Below, in pieces: positions 16,452-25,381 of a DNA stretch of 64,000 nucleotides. Below the pieces are notes generated by a model that saw only the letters and a list, made by a program, of their open reading frames with translations, made no database searches and was not told where the DNA came from. Where the stretch lies: assembly GCA_964542985.1 (NCBI GenBank), contig CAZIWH010000002.1:1-64000 (forward strand), written 5' to 3'. This DNA is from QNYQ01 sp964542985. GTDB lineage: Archaea > Thermoproteota > Thermoprotei_A > Sulfolobales > Pyrodictiaceae. The position numbers and the translations under genes are program-made. Position 1 is the stretch's first letter. Each line of letters begins with the position of its first letter.

Positions 16452-18263
16452 TTAGAGTGTGAGGGCGTAGGTAGGCTGCTGCCTCCTCTTTATCTTGATA
16501 ATCTCCTTTAATACCATCTTCTCATCGTCACTGAGCTCGCTCTTATACTTGGTCAGCCAGAGTATGGCGTGCCTCTCCGGTATGTCCGTGTAGAGCACGT
16601 CTCCCTCGTCTATGTGGCGACCGACCATGATATGGCCTTTTATCGAGATGGCTACAGCCATACCTGCTCTGGCTTCCTGCACGGTCTTACCCTTGTCCTG
16701 GATCTGGTGTATTGTTCCAATTCTCTTGCCGTCCTCCCTCATCAATGGGTAGCCGGGCTTAATTACGCCACCGAGAATCTCTACGCCTACTATAGCGGGC
16801 TTGGCACGGCGGAACACGTATCCGGGAATTATGCGTATCTTGCCAGGCTTGATTAGCTGTTCGAGCTCCTTCCTCTTCTCCTCCTCCTTGATGCGGCGCA
16901 GCCACTCTTCGAAGTCCTCGAGCAGTCTGTATATCACGTTGTGTCTGAATATCTCGATACCGTGCTTCTTTGCCTCCTCCTCGGCCTCGGGGAGTACGCG
17001 AACGTTGAAAGCAAGCACTACACCATAGTACTTGTTTATCTCCTTGCTGGCTGCGGCCTCTATGATATCCCTCTTAGCAACGTTGCCCACGTCTGCGTAT
17101 CGTATCGGGATACCCTTCCTGCGCAGCGCTTCCACGAGGGCCTCCAGGCTGCCAAGCGTATCAGCTTTAGCGACGACACCCTCCTTGTCGGTGTGTATCC
17201 TTAGAGCCTCTATCTCCCTTCTAACCTGCTCAGCTAGCCTCTTAGCTTCCTCCATGTTCCTCGCTACGAGTAGCGGTGCGCCTGCAACAGCCTCCTCTAT
17301 CCCAGGCGCGACTATCCTTACACCAGCAGCCGCGTAGACCTCGTCCACCGGCTCAAGCTCCCTCTTGGCTACACGTATCTCTTGGAGAGGCTTCGGCATG
17401 AGAAGCGCGCGCACCTTAGTTATCACGGGGCCGTTAAGTCCACCTGTAACTATAATGTCGCCCTTCCTCAGCACGCCATCGTATATTATTGTGTCGGCTG
17501 CGGTACCTACACCAGGCTGCTCACGTAGCTCGAGGATAACACCCCTAGCTGGGCCCTCGGCGAAGCGGAGCCTCTTCTGAAGGTAGCGCTGAGCGAGGCC
17601 AGCTAGCACGGCCAGCAGCTCGGCGATGCCCTCACCGGTCTTAGCCGAGACTGGCACAACGGTAACGGTCCGCGTGAAGTCCTTAACCCTGTCGAATCTC
17701 TCCGCCTGGAACCCCGTCTCGTAGAGCTTCGCTATGACGTTGTCCCAGAGTCTTCTCTCCAGCTCCTCCTGTACACGGCGGCTCTGCTTTCGGAACGATA
17801 TTATGAAGGGCGTGTCGGGGTGCGGCTTCCAGCCGGGTATCTTGTCTATCTTGTTAGCGGCTACTATGAAGGGGACCTTCCTTTGCTTCAATATCTCTAT
17901 GGACTCGTAGGTCTGGGGCTGAAAGCCCTCATTGATATCAACGACTAGTATAGCGAAGTCTGCTACGCTGCCCCCGCGTCTACGGAGATTCGCGAAGAGT
18001 TCGTGCCCTGGCGTGTCTATGAACAGCAGCCCCGGTATTATGAGTTTGAAAGGTATAATCTTTTTCAGCGGCTCGGCAAGCTTCTCTATAACGCTGGCAG
18101 GAACTACGCTGGCACCCACATGCTGGGTTATGAGGCCGGGCTCCTTGGCAGCGACTACTGTGCCACGGATCTTGTCCAGCAGCGTAGTCTTACCATGGTC
18201 CACGTGGCCCAGGACGACTACTATCGGCTGTCTAAGCCTCTTACCGCTATCCCGCTGCGCCAT
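16452..18263 (-). CDS. infB: Translation initiation factor aIF5B
   Basis: About 603 residues: GTPase domain with VVVLGHVDHGKTTLLDKIRG (G1), DTPGHE (G3) and ANKID (G4), then EF-Tu-like domain II, the alpha/beta domain III (VVAKADTLGSLEALVEAL) and C-terminal domain IV. It promotes subunit joining and Met-tRNAi binding. No intein is present, unlike some archaeal aIF5B. The frame opens at 18320, but the TATA-like box at 18331-18339 would place the transcript start near 18307, so the ATG at 18263 (with GGGTGG just upstream) is preferred. Confidence 0.95.
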   Translation of the reverse strand: MAQRDSGKRLRQPIVVVLGHVDHGKTTLLDKIRGTVVAAKEPGLITQHVGASVVPASVIEKLAEPLKKIIPFKLIIPGLLFIDTPGHELFANLRRRGGSVADFAILVVDINEGFQPQTYESIEILKQRKVPFIVAANKIDKIPGWKPHPDTPFIISFRKQSRRVQEELERRLWDNVIAKLYETGFQAERFDRVKDFTRTVTVVPVSAKTGEGIAELLAVLAGLAQRYLQKRLRFAEGPARGVILELREQPGVGTAADTIIYDGVLRKGDIIVTGGLNGPVITKVRALLMPKPLQEIRVAKRELEPVDEVYAAAGVRIVAPGIEEAVAGAPLLVARNMEEAKRLAEQVRREIEALRIHTDKEGVVAKADTLGSLEALVEALRRKGIPIRYADVGNVAKRDIIEAAASKEINKYYGVVLAFNVRVLPEAEEEAKKHGIEIFRHNVIYRLLEDFEEWLRRIKEEEKRKELEQLIKPGKIRIIPGYVFRRAKPAIVGVEILGGVIKPGYPLMREDGKRIGTIHQIQDKGKTVQEARAGMAVAISIKGHIMVGRHIDEGDVLYTDIPERHAILWLTKYKSELSDDEKMVLKEIIKIKRRQQPTYALTL

Positions 18264-18330
18264 AGCGGCCACCCGCTCAGAGCCTTGACCCCCTGCACCC
18301 CTAATAACCAGGGGCATCATGCACCCGCTG

Positions 18331-18339
18331 TTCTTAAAG
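18331..18339 (-). promoter_or_regulatory. TATA-like box for aIF5B
   Basis: CTTTAAGAA on the minus strand. It predicts transcription from about 18307, downstream of the first in-frame ATGs, which decides the start of aIF5B. Confidence 0.5.
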
Positions 18340-18437
18340 CCGGGAACCCCGAGGCCCCGCCCCCTACTGGCCCCTGTGCGGGCGATGCTGGGCCCCTAAA
18401 GCGGGCCCGGGGATGAACCAGCGGAGGTGTAGGCAAG

Positions 18438-19097
18438 GTGCCCGAGTTCAAGATAGTGATATCGGATCCGGAGGCTAAGGCGGACAGCCCCGTACTCAAG
18501 GTGAAGGTCAAGGGGAGCGACGAAATAGAGTACGGTGAGGAGGAGAAGAGTCAGCGCAAGCTTCCCACCTGCAAGGCCAACCCAAAGCTCATAGAGAAGC
18601 TGGGCGCAGTGCATGGCATAATAACAGTGAGGATAAGGAAGGAGGAGAAGAAGATCAAGCACACCTGCCATGTCATTGCCGACGAGAACGTGCCCGAGGA
18701 TGAGGTCCACGTGAGCCTCGAGTGGCTCGGCGAGGCCGCAGGCGTGGAGGAAGCTGAAGGCGAGGTCTTCCGCGCAAAGGCCTGGCAGATAGCCCTCAGT
18801 GATCCTGCAGCCAGCCGGCTCATAGGCCTAAAGATAGGTGACACCTTTGACGGCGCCCTCGTCGGGCTCCCCGGCTACAGGCTCAAGATAAGGGGTGGGA
18901 GCGACAACAGCGGCTTCCCGATGATACCCTCAATACCGGGCCCTGTGAAGAAGAAGGCGCTGCTCTCTGGGCCGCCAGGCTTCCATCCTAGGGAGAAGGG
19001 TGAGCGCCGTAGGAAGACTGTGAGGGGCAACACGATAAGCCACGACATAGTCCAGATAAACACAGTAATAGTCTATCCTAGGGAGTCTAGGAAGTAG
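18438..19097 (+). CDS. rps6e: 30S ribosomal protein S6e
   Basis: 219 residues. The S6e core has KIGDTFDGALVGLPGYRLKIRGGSDNSGFPM (18831-18924) and GERRRKTVRGNTISHDIVQINTVIV (18999-19074). It is longer than the usual archaeal ~125-residue form because of an extended N-terminal half with a charged segment (about residues 20-115). The GTG start at 18438 is set by GGAGGTG at 18423-18429. Confidence 0.9.
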   Translation: MPEFKIVISDPEAKADSPVLKVKVKGSDEIEYGEEEKSQRKLPTCKANPKLIEKLGAVHGIITVRIRKEEKKIKHTCHVIADENVPEDEVHVSLEWLGEAAGVEEAEGEVFRAKAWQIALSDPAASRLIGLKIGDTFDGALVGLPGYRLKIRGGSDNSGFPMIPSIPGPVKKKALLSGPPGFHPREKGERRRKTVRGNTISHDIVQINTVIVYPRESRK

Positions 19098-19233
19098 CGC
19101 CGCATGTCTACTTCCCTCTTACTCGGCCTCCTTCTTCGTCCTAGGCGCGGCTTGTTTTCAGCCAATATGCACCTCCTCCCGGAGCCGTTTTAGCTGGGTA
19201 ATCCCGCAGTAGCGTCGGAAGAGGGGAGAAACT

Positions 19234-20499
19234 GTGGCGAGGTTAGACATGGACGAGATTGAGGAGCAGAGGAGGCGCCAGCCCGAGGTTAACATCGGTA
19301 CAGCGGGTCATGTTGACCATGGTAAGACTACGCTGGTTCAAGCGTTGACGGGCGTCTGGACGGCAAAGCATAGCGAGGAGCTAAAGAGAGGCATGACGAT
19401 AAAGCTCGGATACGCCGAGGGTGAGATATGGTACTGCGAGGGTGCAGAGGAGCCCGAGGCCTACCAGCCATTCCCGGAGAAGTGTCCGCCGGGCACGGTG
19501 CCGAAGCTTCTACGCAAGGTATCCTACGTGGATGCACCCGGCCACGAGATACTTATGGCAACCATGCTCTCCGGCGCGGCACTCATGGACGGTGCTCTCC
19601 TGGTCATAGCTGCGAACGAGAGGTGCCCCCAGCCACAGACCTATGAGCACCTAATGGCCCTCGGCATAGTAGGTGTTGACAAGATAGTCCTTGTGCAGAA
19701 CAAGGTCGATGTGGTTACTCCCGAGAGAGCCCGGGAAAGCTACAGAGAGATAAAAGAGTTCGTCAAGGGCACCTTCGCCGAGAAGGCCCCAGTGATACCC
19801 GTCAGCGCGCTGCATAAGGTAAACATAGACGCCCTGCTCATGGCGATGGAGTACTTGATACCGACCCCGAAGAGAGATCCCTCGAAGCCGCCATTGATGT
19901 ACGTTGCTAGGAGCTTCGACGTAAACAAGCCCGGCACGCCCGTTGAGGAGTTGAGAGGTGGAGTGATTGGAGGTGCGCTGATACAGGGGAGACTGCGCGT
20001 CGGCGATGAGATAGAGATAGTGCCCGGCGTGCGCGTAGAGAAGAGGGGCAGGGTAAGCTACGAGCCCCTGGTAACTGAGGTCACTAGCCTAAGGTTCGGC
20101 AACCTTGAGGTCGAGGAGGCCAGACCCGGTGGCCTAGTGGCTGTGGGAACGAAGCTCGACCCAGCGATAGCCAAGGCGGATAACCTCGTTGGCAATGTGG
20201 TCGGCAAGCCTGGGCACTTACCCCCCGTGAGGAACACTCTGACCATAGAATACCATATGCTTGAGCGCGTGGTCGGCGCCAGGGAATTCGTCAAGGTGCC
20301 GCCGCTCCGCCGCCGCGAGATAGTGATGCTAACCGTAGGTACAGCCATAACCCTCGGAATAGTGACGAACCTTACCAAGGACACCATTGAGGTTGCCCTA
20401 AGGAGGCCGGTGGCGGCCTGGGAGGGCGACAGGGTGGCGATATCGAGGCAGATTGTCGGACGCTGGAGGCTGGTCGGATGGGGTATAGTGAAAGGATAA
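19234..20499 (+). CDS. eif2g: Translation initiation factor aIF2 subunit gamma
   Basis: 421 residues. A GTPase with NIGTAGHVDHGKTTLVQAL (G1), DAPGHEILMATMLSGAALMDG (G3) and NKVD (G4), followed by two beta-barrel domains. As the core of aIF2 it carries initiator Met-tRNA to the small subunit. The zinc-knuckle region (about residues 68-90) keeps only two Cys (WYC... KCPP) where homologues often have four. GTG start with GAGGGGAG upstream. First gene of a long plus-strand run; it overlaps the PIN gene by 22 bases. Confidence 0.95.
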   Translation: MARLDMDEIEEQRRRQPEVNIGTAGHVDHGKTTLVQALTGVWTAKHSEELKRGMTIKLGYAEGEIWYCEGAEEPEAYQPFPEKCPPGTVPKLLRKVSYVDAPGHEILMATMLSGAALMDGALLVIAANERCPQPQTYEHLMALGIVGVDKIVLVQNKVDVVTPERARESYREIKEFVKGTFAEKAPVIPVSALHKVNIDALLMAMEYLIPTPKRDPSKPPLMYVARSFDVNKPGTPVEELRGGVIGGALIQGRLRVGDEIEIVPGVRVEKRGRVSYEPLVTEVTSLRFGNLEVEEARPGGLVAVGTKLDPAIAKADNLVGNVVGKPGHLPPVRNTLTIEYHMLERVVGAREFVKVPPLRRREIVMLTVGTAITLGIVTNLTKDTIEVALRRPVAAWEGDRVAISRQIVGRWRLVGWGIVKG

Positions 20500-20888
20500 G
20501 ACGCGTAGCCTACGACACGAGCATACTCCTCCTTCTATATGAGGGGGTCTCGGTTTTTGACGAGGCCGCTGAGCTGCTAGCCTCCGAGCCCGAGTGCGTG
20601 GTTCCCCGCCAGGTTGTGGAGGAGCTCCGCCGCCTCGCCTCAGAGGGCCCTGGCCTTCACAGGATGAGGGCGGCCAGGCTCGCCCTCCAGGCCCTGGAGA
20701 AGAGGGGCTGCAAGGTGGTTGAAGTAGAAGCAGGGGACGCCGACGACGCTCTACTTGAGCTCGCGCTGCGGGACAGAGGCCTCATAGTGGCTACGGCTGA
20801 CAACGGGCTGAGGAGGAGGCTGCGCGAGAAGGGGCTCCCAAACATATACTACCGCCGCTCTCGCCACGGCTTGATGCTTGAAGCGTAG
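20478..20888 (+). CDS. PIN-domain protein (Fcf1/Utp24-like, predicted RNase)
   Basis: 136 residues with the PIN acidic sites: AYDTSILLLLYEG (first Asp), VVEELRRLA (Glu), DADDALLELALRD and VATADNGLRRRL (last Asp). It lies between aIF2-gamma and Rpo7, a conserved archaeal order, and has no antitoxin gene beside it. A housekeeping RNase, perhaps in rRNA processing, fits better than a VapC toxin. Start ATG at 20478 lies inside the aIF2-gamma frame. Confidence 0.8.
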   Translation: MGYSERIRRVAYDTSILLLLYEGVSVFDEAAELLASEPECVVPRQVVEELRRLASEGPGLHRMRAARLALQALEKRGCKVVEVEAGDADDALLELALRDRGLIVATADNGLRRRLREKGLPNIYYRRSRHGLMLEA

Positions 20889-20995
20889 CCGTAGAGCCGC
20901 TAGACGGTTCTCTTATATCTCTCCCGTGGGGCCGGCACTAGCCCCGGCCCCGGTCTAGCATGATGGAGCAGGGAGGAGAGGGTGCCGCCTTGTAC

Positions 20996-21553
20996 ATGGT
21001 GTATAAGGTGAGGGATGTAGTCCGGATACCGCCGTCGATGTTCGGCATGCCGCTGGAGGAAGCTGCCCTCCGCGTGCTTGCAGACAAGTATGTCGGCACA
21101 GTGCACCCGGAGATGGGTGTCATAGTGGCGGTGTTCAATGTCAAAGTCAATGAGGAGGGCCGTATACTCCCCGGCGACGGCGCCACCTATCATGACTCCG
21201 AGTACGAGGTCATTGCCCTCAACCCGCGCGTCAAGGAGGTAGTTGAAGGCGTTATAGTCAACGCGCAGAATTATGGCGCCTGGGTGAGCCTAGGGCCCGT
21301 TGAGGGACTGGTACACATAAGCCAGATGATGGACGAGCATGTACGCTTCGACCCTCAACGCCGCGCCTTCATAGGCGACCGCACTCGCCGCATAATAGAG
21401 GTAGGCGATGTCGTGAGGGCCCGTGTCGTCTCAGTCTCAATGACCGGGCTGGGCAACAAGCCAAGGATACAGCTGACTATGAAGCAGCCCTACCTGGGGA
21501 AACCCGAGTGGTGGAAGCACAAGGAGAAGGAAAAGGCAAAGCAGCACAGCTGA
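20996..21553 (+). CDS. rpo7: RNA polymerase subunit Rpo7 (RpoE')
   Basis: About 185 residues: an N-terminal tip domain (YKVRDVVRIPPSMFGMPLEEAAL) and a C-terminal S1 OB fold (VEGVIVNAQNYGAWVSLGPVEGLVHISQM). With Rpo4 it forms the stalk that binds emerging RNA and aids open-complex formation. The frame is open from 20960, but other Rpo7 proteins begin at about M(V)YKVRDVV. The ATG at 20996, or a TTG at 20990, behind GGGAGGAGAGGG is preferred. Confidence 0.93.
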   Translation: MVYKVRDVVRIPPSMFGMPLEEAALRVLADKYVGTVHPEMGVIVAVFNVKVNEEGRILPGDGATYHDSEYEVIALNPRVKEVVEGVIVNAQNYGAWVSLGPVEGLVHISQMMDEHVRFDPQRRAFIGDRTRRIIEVGDVVRARVVSVSMTGLGNKPRIQLTMKQPYLGKPEWWKHKEKEKAKQHS

Positions 21554-21628
21554 GCCTAGACTTCTACTCGGGGGCCTCTTTCCCGTCCCTCCATGTAGTC
21601 TCGCCTCGCCTGCCGGAGGTGTATCGAG

Positions 21629-21841
21629 TTGCCGCGTAGGAGGAGGAGCCTACCTTTCAAGGCGTGTCGTAAATGCCGCAGCCTGGTGCCCAAGGAGGCT
21701 ACGAGGTGCCCTGTCTGCGGCTCCACCGATCTCAGCGAGGACTGGGAAGGAGTAATAGTCGTGCTCGACCCCGAGAAGTCCTTAATAGCCAAGAAGATGG
21801 ATATAACGAGGTCAGGCAAATACGCCATAAAGGTGAGGTAG
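21629..21841 (+). CDS. spt4: Transcription elongation factor Spt4 (RpoE'')
   Basis: 70 residues with a four-Cys zinc site (ACRKC and CPVCG) and the Spt4 core SEDWEGVIVVLDPEKSLIAKKM. It partners Spt5 to keep RNA polymerase processive. TTG start with GGAGGTG eight bases upstream. It lies directly after Rpo7, as in many archaea. Confidence 0.92.
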   Translation: MPRRRRSLPFKACRKCRSLVPKEATRCPVCGSTDLSEDWEGVIVVLDPEKSLIAKKMDITRSGKYAIKVR

Positions 21842-21846
21842 AGGAA

Positions 21847-22362
21847 GTGGCGTCTACCCATCTTTGCCTTCCCGTGAGGCTCCGCGGCCTTCTCCGCCTC
21901 CTTCCCCCAGGCTCTAAAATAGTAGCCGACAGCGGTGAGCTTCTCCGCCTTCTGCGTTACCGCCACGTGGTTGCCGTAGGTGATTATGTGTCTAGGCTGC
22001 TTAGGGGTCTGGGAGTAGAGCCCTGGGTCATGGTATACGATTGTGCTACGATGCGCTCGGAGACCGAGTGCCCCTGGAAGGAAGACGTGACTGTAAGGAA
22101 TCCTGCCTCAACGTTATCGCCGGAGGCCTGGCATATTGTGTGCGACGCTGTGAGGCGCGGAGCGCCCGGGAGTATACGTGTCGAGGGCGAGGAGGATCTG
22201 CTCGCTCTCGCAGCGATTATGTGCTGTCCGCAGGGCTGTGTCGTAGTCTATGGTTACCCCGGCGTGGGGAGCATCGTAGCAGAGGTTAATGCGGAGCTAA
22301 AGAGGCTTGTCCGCTACATTCTCTCTGAGATGTCGCGGTGTCCCGAGGGGCCGAAGAGTTAA
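21847..22362 (+). CDS. GTP-dependent dephospho-CoA kinase (DUF359)
   Basis: About 171 residues. Family features are VVAVGDYVSRLL, WVMVYDCATMR, VRNPASTLSPEAW, RVEGEEDLLALAA and VVVYGYPGVGSIVAEVN. DUF359 proteins were shown in Thermococcus to make CoA from dephospho-CoA with GTP. The frame runs open from 21673 over spt4, but the first sensible start is GTG at 21847, five bases after the spt4 stop. The spt4-DPCK-rps24e order is conserved in archaea. Confidence 0.85.
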   Translation: MASTHLCLPVRLRGLLRLLPPGSKIVADSGELLRLLRYRHVVAVGDYVSRLLRGLGVEPWVMVYDCATMRSETECPWKEDVTVRNPASTLSPEAWHIVCDAVRRGAPGSIRVEGEEDLLALAAIMCCPQGCVVVYGYPGVGSIVAEVNAELKRLVRYILSEMSRCPEGPKS

Positions 22363-22420
22363 TAGAAGCGGGTTACGTGGCGCGGCTGGGCTGGGGTATT
22401 AGTTAGGGAGGGTCGCGGCC

Positions 22421-22807
22421 TTGGCGCAGGCAGGGGCACCTGCAGACATGGTTGACCTGCTCCGCCCTAAGGAGGCGAAGCTGCTGGACGTGGGCATGGA
22501 AGGCTATGAATTCTACATTGTCAGTGACAAGTACAACTCGCTTATCAAAAGGAGGGAGATAGATTTCATTGTGCTCCATGTAGGGAAGCCAACGCCCAGC
22601 AGGATGGAGCTCAGGTATAAGCTCTCAAAGGCGCTAGGCGTAGACATTAAGAGGCTCTACATACGCAGCGTGCAGAGCGAATACGGCGTCGGACGCACGA
22701 AGGTTGAGGTGCACGTTTACGACACCCCTGAGCGTGCGCTCCAGTTCGAGCCAAAGTATATCCTTGAGAGGAACAAGATACCCGAAGAGGAGGAGGAGGA
22801 AGAGTAA
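22421..22807 (+). CDS. rps24e: 30S ribosomal protein S24e
   Basis: 128 residues with the S24e fold: FIVLHVGKPTPSRMELRYKLSKALGVDIKRLYI (22567-22665) and GVGRTKVEVHVYDT, ending in a run of Glu. The start is TTG at 22421 with GGGAGGG upstream. N-terminus slightly longer than in many homologues. Confidence 0.92.
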   Translation: MAQAGAPADMVDLLRPKEAKLLDVGMEGYEFYIVSDKYNSLIKRREIDFIVLHVGKPTPSRMELRYKLSKALGVDIKRLYIRSVQSEYGVGRTKVEVHVYDTPERALQFEPKYILERNKIPEEEEEEE

Positions 22808-22841
22808 CCCCTATCACGCGCCCCTCGGGAGGTGAGGCGCC

Positions 22842-23024
22842 ATGTCCAAGAAGGAGGGCCTTAAGCTATACGTGCACAGGCTCTACGAGTACGACTACGA
22901 GAAGGGGACCATAAAGAGGAAGAACAAGATATGCCCGCGTTGTGGCAGCTTTATGGCATTCCACAAGTACCCTGTGCCGAGGTGGCATTGTGGTAAGTGT
23001 GGCCACACCGAGTTCGTTTCCTAG
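22842..23024 (+). CDS. rps27ae: 30S ribosomal protein S27ae
   Basis: 60 residues with a zinc ribbon: ICPRCGSFMAFH and WHCGKCGHTEF. It has no ubiquitin moiety, as expected for archaea. ATG start with the near-perfect ribosome-binding site GGAGGTGA at 22828-22835. Confidence 0.95.
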   Translation: MSKKEGLKLYVHRLYEYDYEKGTIKRKNKICPRCGSFMAFHKYPVPRWHCGKCGHTEFVS

Positions 23025-24069
23025 TCCCCCGGTCGGCCCCCATATTCTGTACCCGCGTCTCGACTGGAACAGGGACGCCATAGTCCTAGGGATAGAGTCT
23101 ACGGCCCACACCTTTGGAGTGGGCATAGCGTCTACGAGGCCTCCCTACATTCTTGCAAGCGTCAAGGACACCTATGTCCCCAAGACGGGGGGCATTCATC
23201 CCCGTGAGGCGGCTGAGCACCACATACGCGTCGCGGCCGAGGTGCTGCGGAGAGCCCTGGAGGTCGCTGGAGTCTCTATGAACTCTGTGGACGCCGTGGC
23301 TGTTGCTCTGGGGCCGGGGCTGGGGCCTGCGCTCCGCGTCGGAGCAACAATAGCGCGAGGGTTAGCTGTCTACTACTCTAAGCCCCTTGTGCCGGTGAAC
23401 CATGCGGTCGCGCATATAGAGATAGGGCGTCTGCTCACCGGACTCTCCTCTCCTGTCGTGCTCTATGTTTCCGGCGGCAATACCATGGTGGCGGCGCTAG
23501 CTAAGAAGAGGTACAGGGTGTTCGGCGAGACCCTAGACATAGCGCTCGGCAACCTCCTTGACACCTTTGCGCGTGATGCCGGGCTCGCCCCGCCATATGT
23601 GGTTGAGGGACTTCACGTCGTTGACCGTTGCGCCCTCAAAGCTAGGGAGCCCGCCGAGATGCCCTACACGGTGAAGGGTATGGACGTCTCCTACTCCGGC
23701 TTGCTGACAGCGGCTCTCAGGGCGTGGAGGCGGGGTGGCGGGGCCGCGGTCTGCCTGGGGCTCCGCGAGTCAGCATACGGCGCAGCAGTAGAGGTAGCTG
23801 AGAGAGCCTTGGTCCATCTTCGCAGGAGGGAGGTGCTCCTAACCGGCGGTGTAGCGGCCAGCCCAGTGCTCAAGGAGAAGATGAGGATGATGGCCTCCCT
23901 CCACGGTGCCGCTGCAGGGTGGCCTCCTCCTCACTTCGCTGGCGACAATGGCGCCATGATAGCGTGGGTTGGCTTGTTGAACTACCTGGCAGGCATCACG
24001 GTTGACCCTGAGGAGGCGGTGGTGAGGCAGCGGTGGAGGCTGGACGCGGTGGAGACTCCCTGGCTCTGA
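22999..24069 (+). CDS. kae1: KEOPS subunit Kae1 (tRNA N6-threonylcarbamoyltransferase)
   Basis: About 356 residues. ASKHA-fold enzyme with VLGIESTAHTFGVG, the metal-binding NHAVAHIEIGR (His-x3-His), VLYVSGGNT and the C-terminal GDNGAMIAWVG. It transfers threonylcarbamoyl to A37 of ANN-decoding tRNAs. No ATG, GTG or TTG lies between the rps27ae stop and the first conserved residue. GTG at 22999, overlapping rps27ae by 26 bases, is the nearest standard start. The rps27ae-kae1-bud32 order is common in archaea. Confidence 0.93.
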   Translation: MATPSSFPSPPVGPHILYPRLDWNRDAIVLGIESTAHTFGVGIASTRPPYILASVKDTYVPKTGGIHPREAAEHHIRVAAEVLRRALEVAGVSMNSVDAVAVALGPGLGPALRVGATIARGLAVYYSKPLVPVNHAVAHIEIGRLLTGLSSPVVLYVSGGNTMVAALAKKRYRVFGETLDIALGNLLDTFARDAGLAPPYVVEGLHVVDRCALKAREPAEMPYTVKGMDVSYSGLLTAALRAWRRGGGAAVCLGLRESAYGAAVEVAERALVHLRRREVLLTGGVAASPVLKEKMRMMASLHGAAAGWPPPHFAGDNGAMIAWVGLLNYLAGITVDPEEAVVRQRWRLDAVETPWL

Positions 24070-24731
24070 GGGTGCTCGGGCCCCCGCTCTACGAGGGAGC
24101 CGAGGGCATCCTCTACCCCGTGGACTGGTTCGGAGTGCCAGCGCTGGCGAAGCACCGTATAGCCAAGCGGTATCGCCACCCTCTGCTTGACGCGAGGCTG
24201 AGGGTCGAGAGAACCATAACCGAGGCGAAGGCGGTGGCAGCGGCGCTTAGGGCCGGCGTGCCTGCACCGGCAATATATTTCGTAGACCCCCTTGAGGCCG
24301 TCATAGTAATGGAGTGGCTCCGCGGCGCCGAGAAGCTCGCTGACATCATAGAGAGGGAGCCAGGTTGCGCGATTAGCTACGTTGAGAAGCTCGGTGCCCA
24401 CGTTGCCAGACTCCACGGTGCTGGCGTCGCCCACGGTGACCTAACCACGAGCAACGTGCTGGTCCACCAGGGGGAGGTGTTCCTCATAGACTTCGGCCTC
24501 GCCTCCCTCCATGCAAGCCTACGCGACCGAGCGGTTGACCTCCACCTCTTCCTCCGGAGCCTGGAGGCCGAGCACCCGGAGAACGTTGAGCCGGCCCTCG
24601 AGGCCTTCCTGCGCGGCTACTCCTCTATCCTAGGCCGCGGCGAGGCGGGACGCCTCCTTAACCTGGTGCATGAGATAAGGCTTATGGGCCGCTACCGTGA
24701 GGAGCGGCGCACCGCCTGGGGCCAGGGATGA
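24033..24731 (+). CDS. bud32: KEOPS kinase/ATPase Bud32
   Basis: 232 residues of small RIO-like kinase: glycine-poor nucleotide loop (YEGAEGILYPVDW), KRYRHPLLDARL, VMEWLRG, catalytic HGDLTTSNVLV and DFGLAS. It regulates Kae1 through its ATPase activity. It overlaps kae1 by 37 bases if it starts at ATG 24033; GTG 24072 just after the kae1 stop is an alternative. Next gene overlaps by 4 bases (ATGA). Confidence 0.93.
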   Translation: MEAGRGGDSLALRVLGPPLYEGAEGILYPVDWFGVPALAKHRIAKRYRHPLLDARLRVERTITEAKAVAAALRAGVPAPAIYFVDPLEAVIVMEWLRGAEKLADIIEREPGCAISYVEKLGAHVARLHGAGVAHGDLTTSNVLVHQGEVFLIDFGLASLHASLRDRAVDLHLFLRSLEAEHPENVEPALEAFLRGYSSILGRGEAGRLLNLVHEIRLMGRYREERRTAWGQG

Positions 24732-25282
24732 GAATCCTATTCGCCACAGGCAACCCCCATAAGGTTGAGGAGCTGCGCGCGGTGCTCGCTGGCTGTGGGG
24801 TGGAGGTAGAGACGATTCCGGTGCCGAAGCTCGAGCTGCAGGCAGGCGACATAGCAAAGATAGCTGCTGCCGCAGCCTCCCTGGCCTATACGGCGGCGGG
24901 GCGTCCAGTCGCGGTGGAGGACGCGGGACTCTTCATACGTGCCCTCTCCTGGTTCCCTGGGCCCTACAGCAGCTATGTCTACTCAACCATAGGCGTCAAG
25001 GGCGTGCTCAAGCTCATGGAGGGCGTTGTGGACAGGTACGCGGAGTTCCGTTCAGTCATAGCCTACGCCGGGCCCTGGGGCGTGCGCCTCTACACCGGCG
25101 TCGCACGGGGCAGGATAGCTGAAGAGCCCCGGGGGAGTGGTGGCTTCGGCTTTGACCCCATATTCATACCTATGGGTTCTGACAGGACGTTCGCTGAGAT
25201 GAGCGTTGAGGAGAAGAACCGCTTTTCCCACCGCGCTGCGGCGGCCAGGAAGCTGTGCCGGGATCTCCGTGAATTCATTTAA
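24728..25282 (+). CDS. rdgB: XTP/dITP pyrophosphatase (RdgB/HAM1 family)
   Basis: 184 residues opening with ILFATGNPHKVEELRAVL (phosphate-binding loop), then AVEDAGLFIRAL, FPGPYSSYVYSTIG and GFGFDPIFIP and RFSHRAAA. It removes deaminated purine nucleotides by releasing pyrophosphate. Translationally coupled to bud32 by a 4-base overlap. Confidence 0.93.
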   Translation: MRILFATGNPHKVEELRAVLAGCGVEVETIPVPKLELQAGDIAKIAAAAASLAYTAAGRPVAVEDAGLFIRALSWFPGPYSSYVYSTIGVKGVLKLMEGVVDRYAEFRSVIAYAGPWGVRLYTGVARGRIAEEPRGSGGFGFDPIFIPMGSDRTFAEMSVEEKNRFSHRAAAARKLCRDLREFI

Positions 25283-25381
25283 GCGGGCCAGGTGTGGCGG
25301 GCTTCACCGTGCTTGGAGGGGCCCCGGGAGTAGGGGCCCACATGTAGGGGCTCCTGCTCGCCGGGTAGGAGGTGTCGCGTC

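Noticed and set aside
16452..18320. Intein in aIF5B
   Set aside because: The GTPase domain is continuous and no splicing-domain motifs are present.
20478..20888. VapC toxin
   Set aside because: PIN domain present but no antitoxin next to it. The position between aIF2-gamma and Rpo7 fits a housekeeping RNase.
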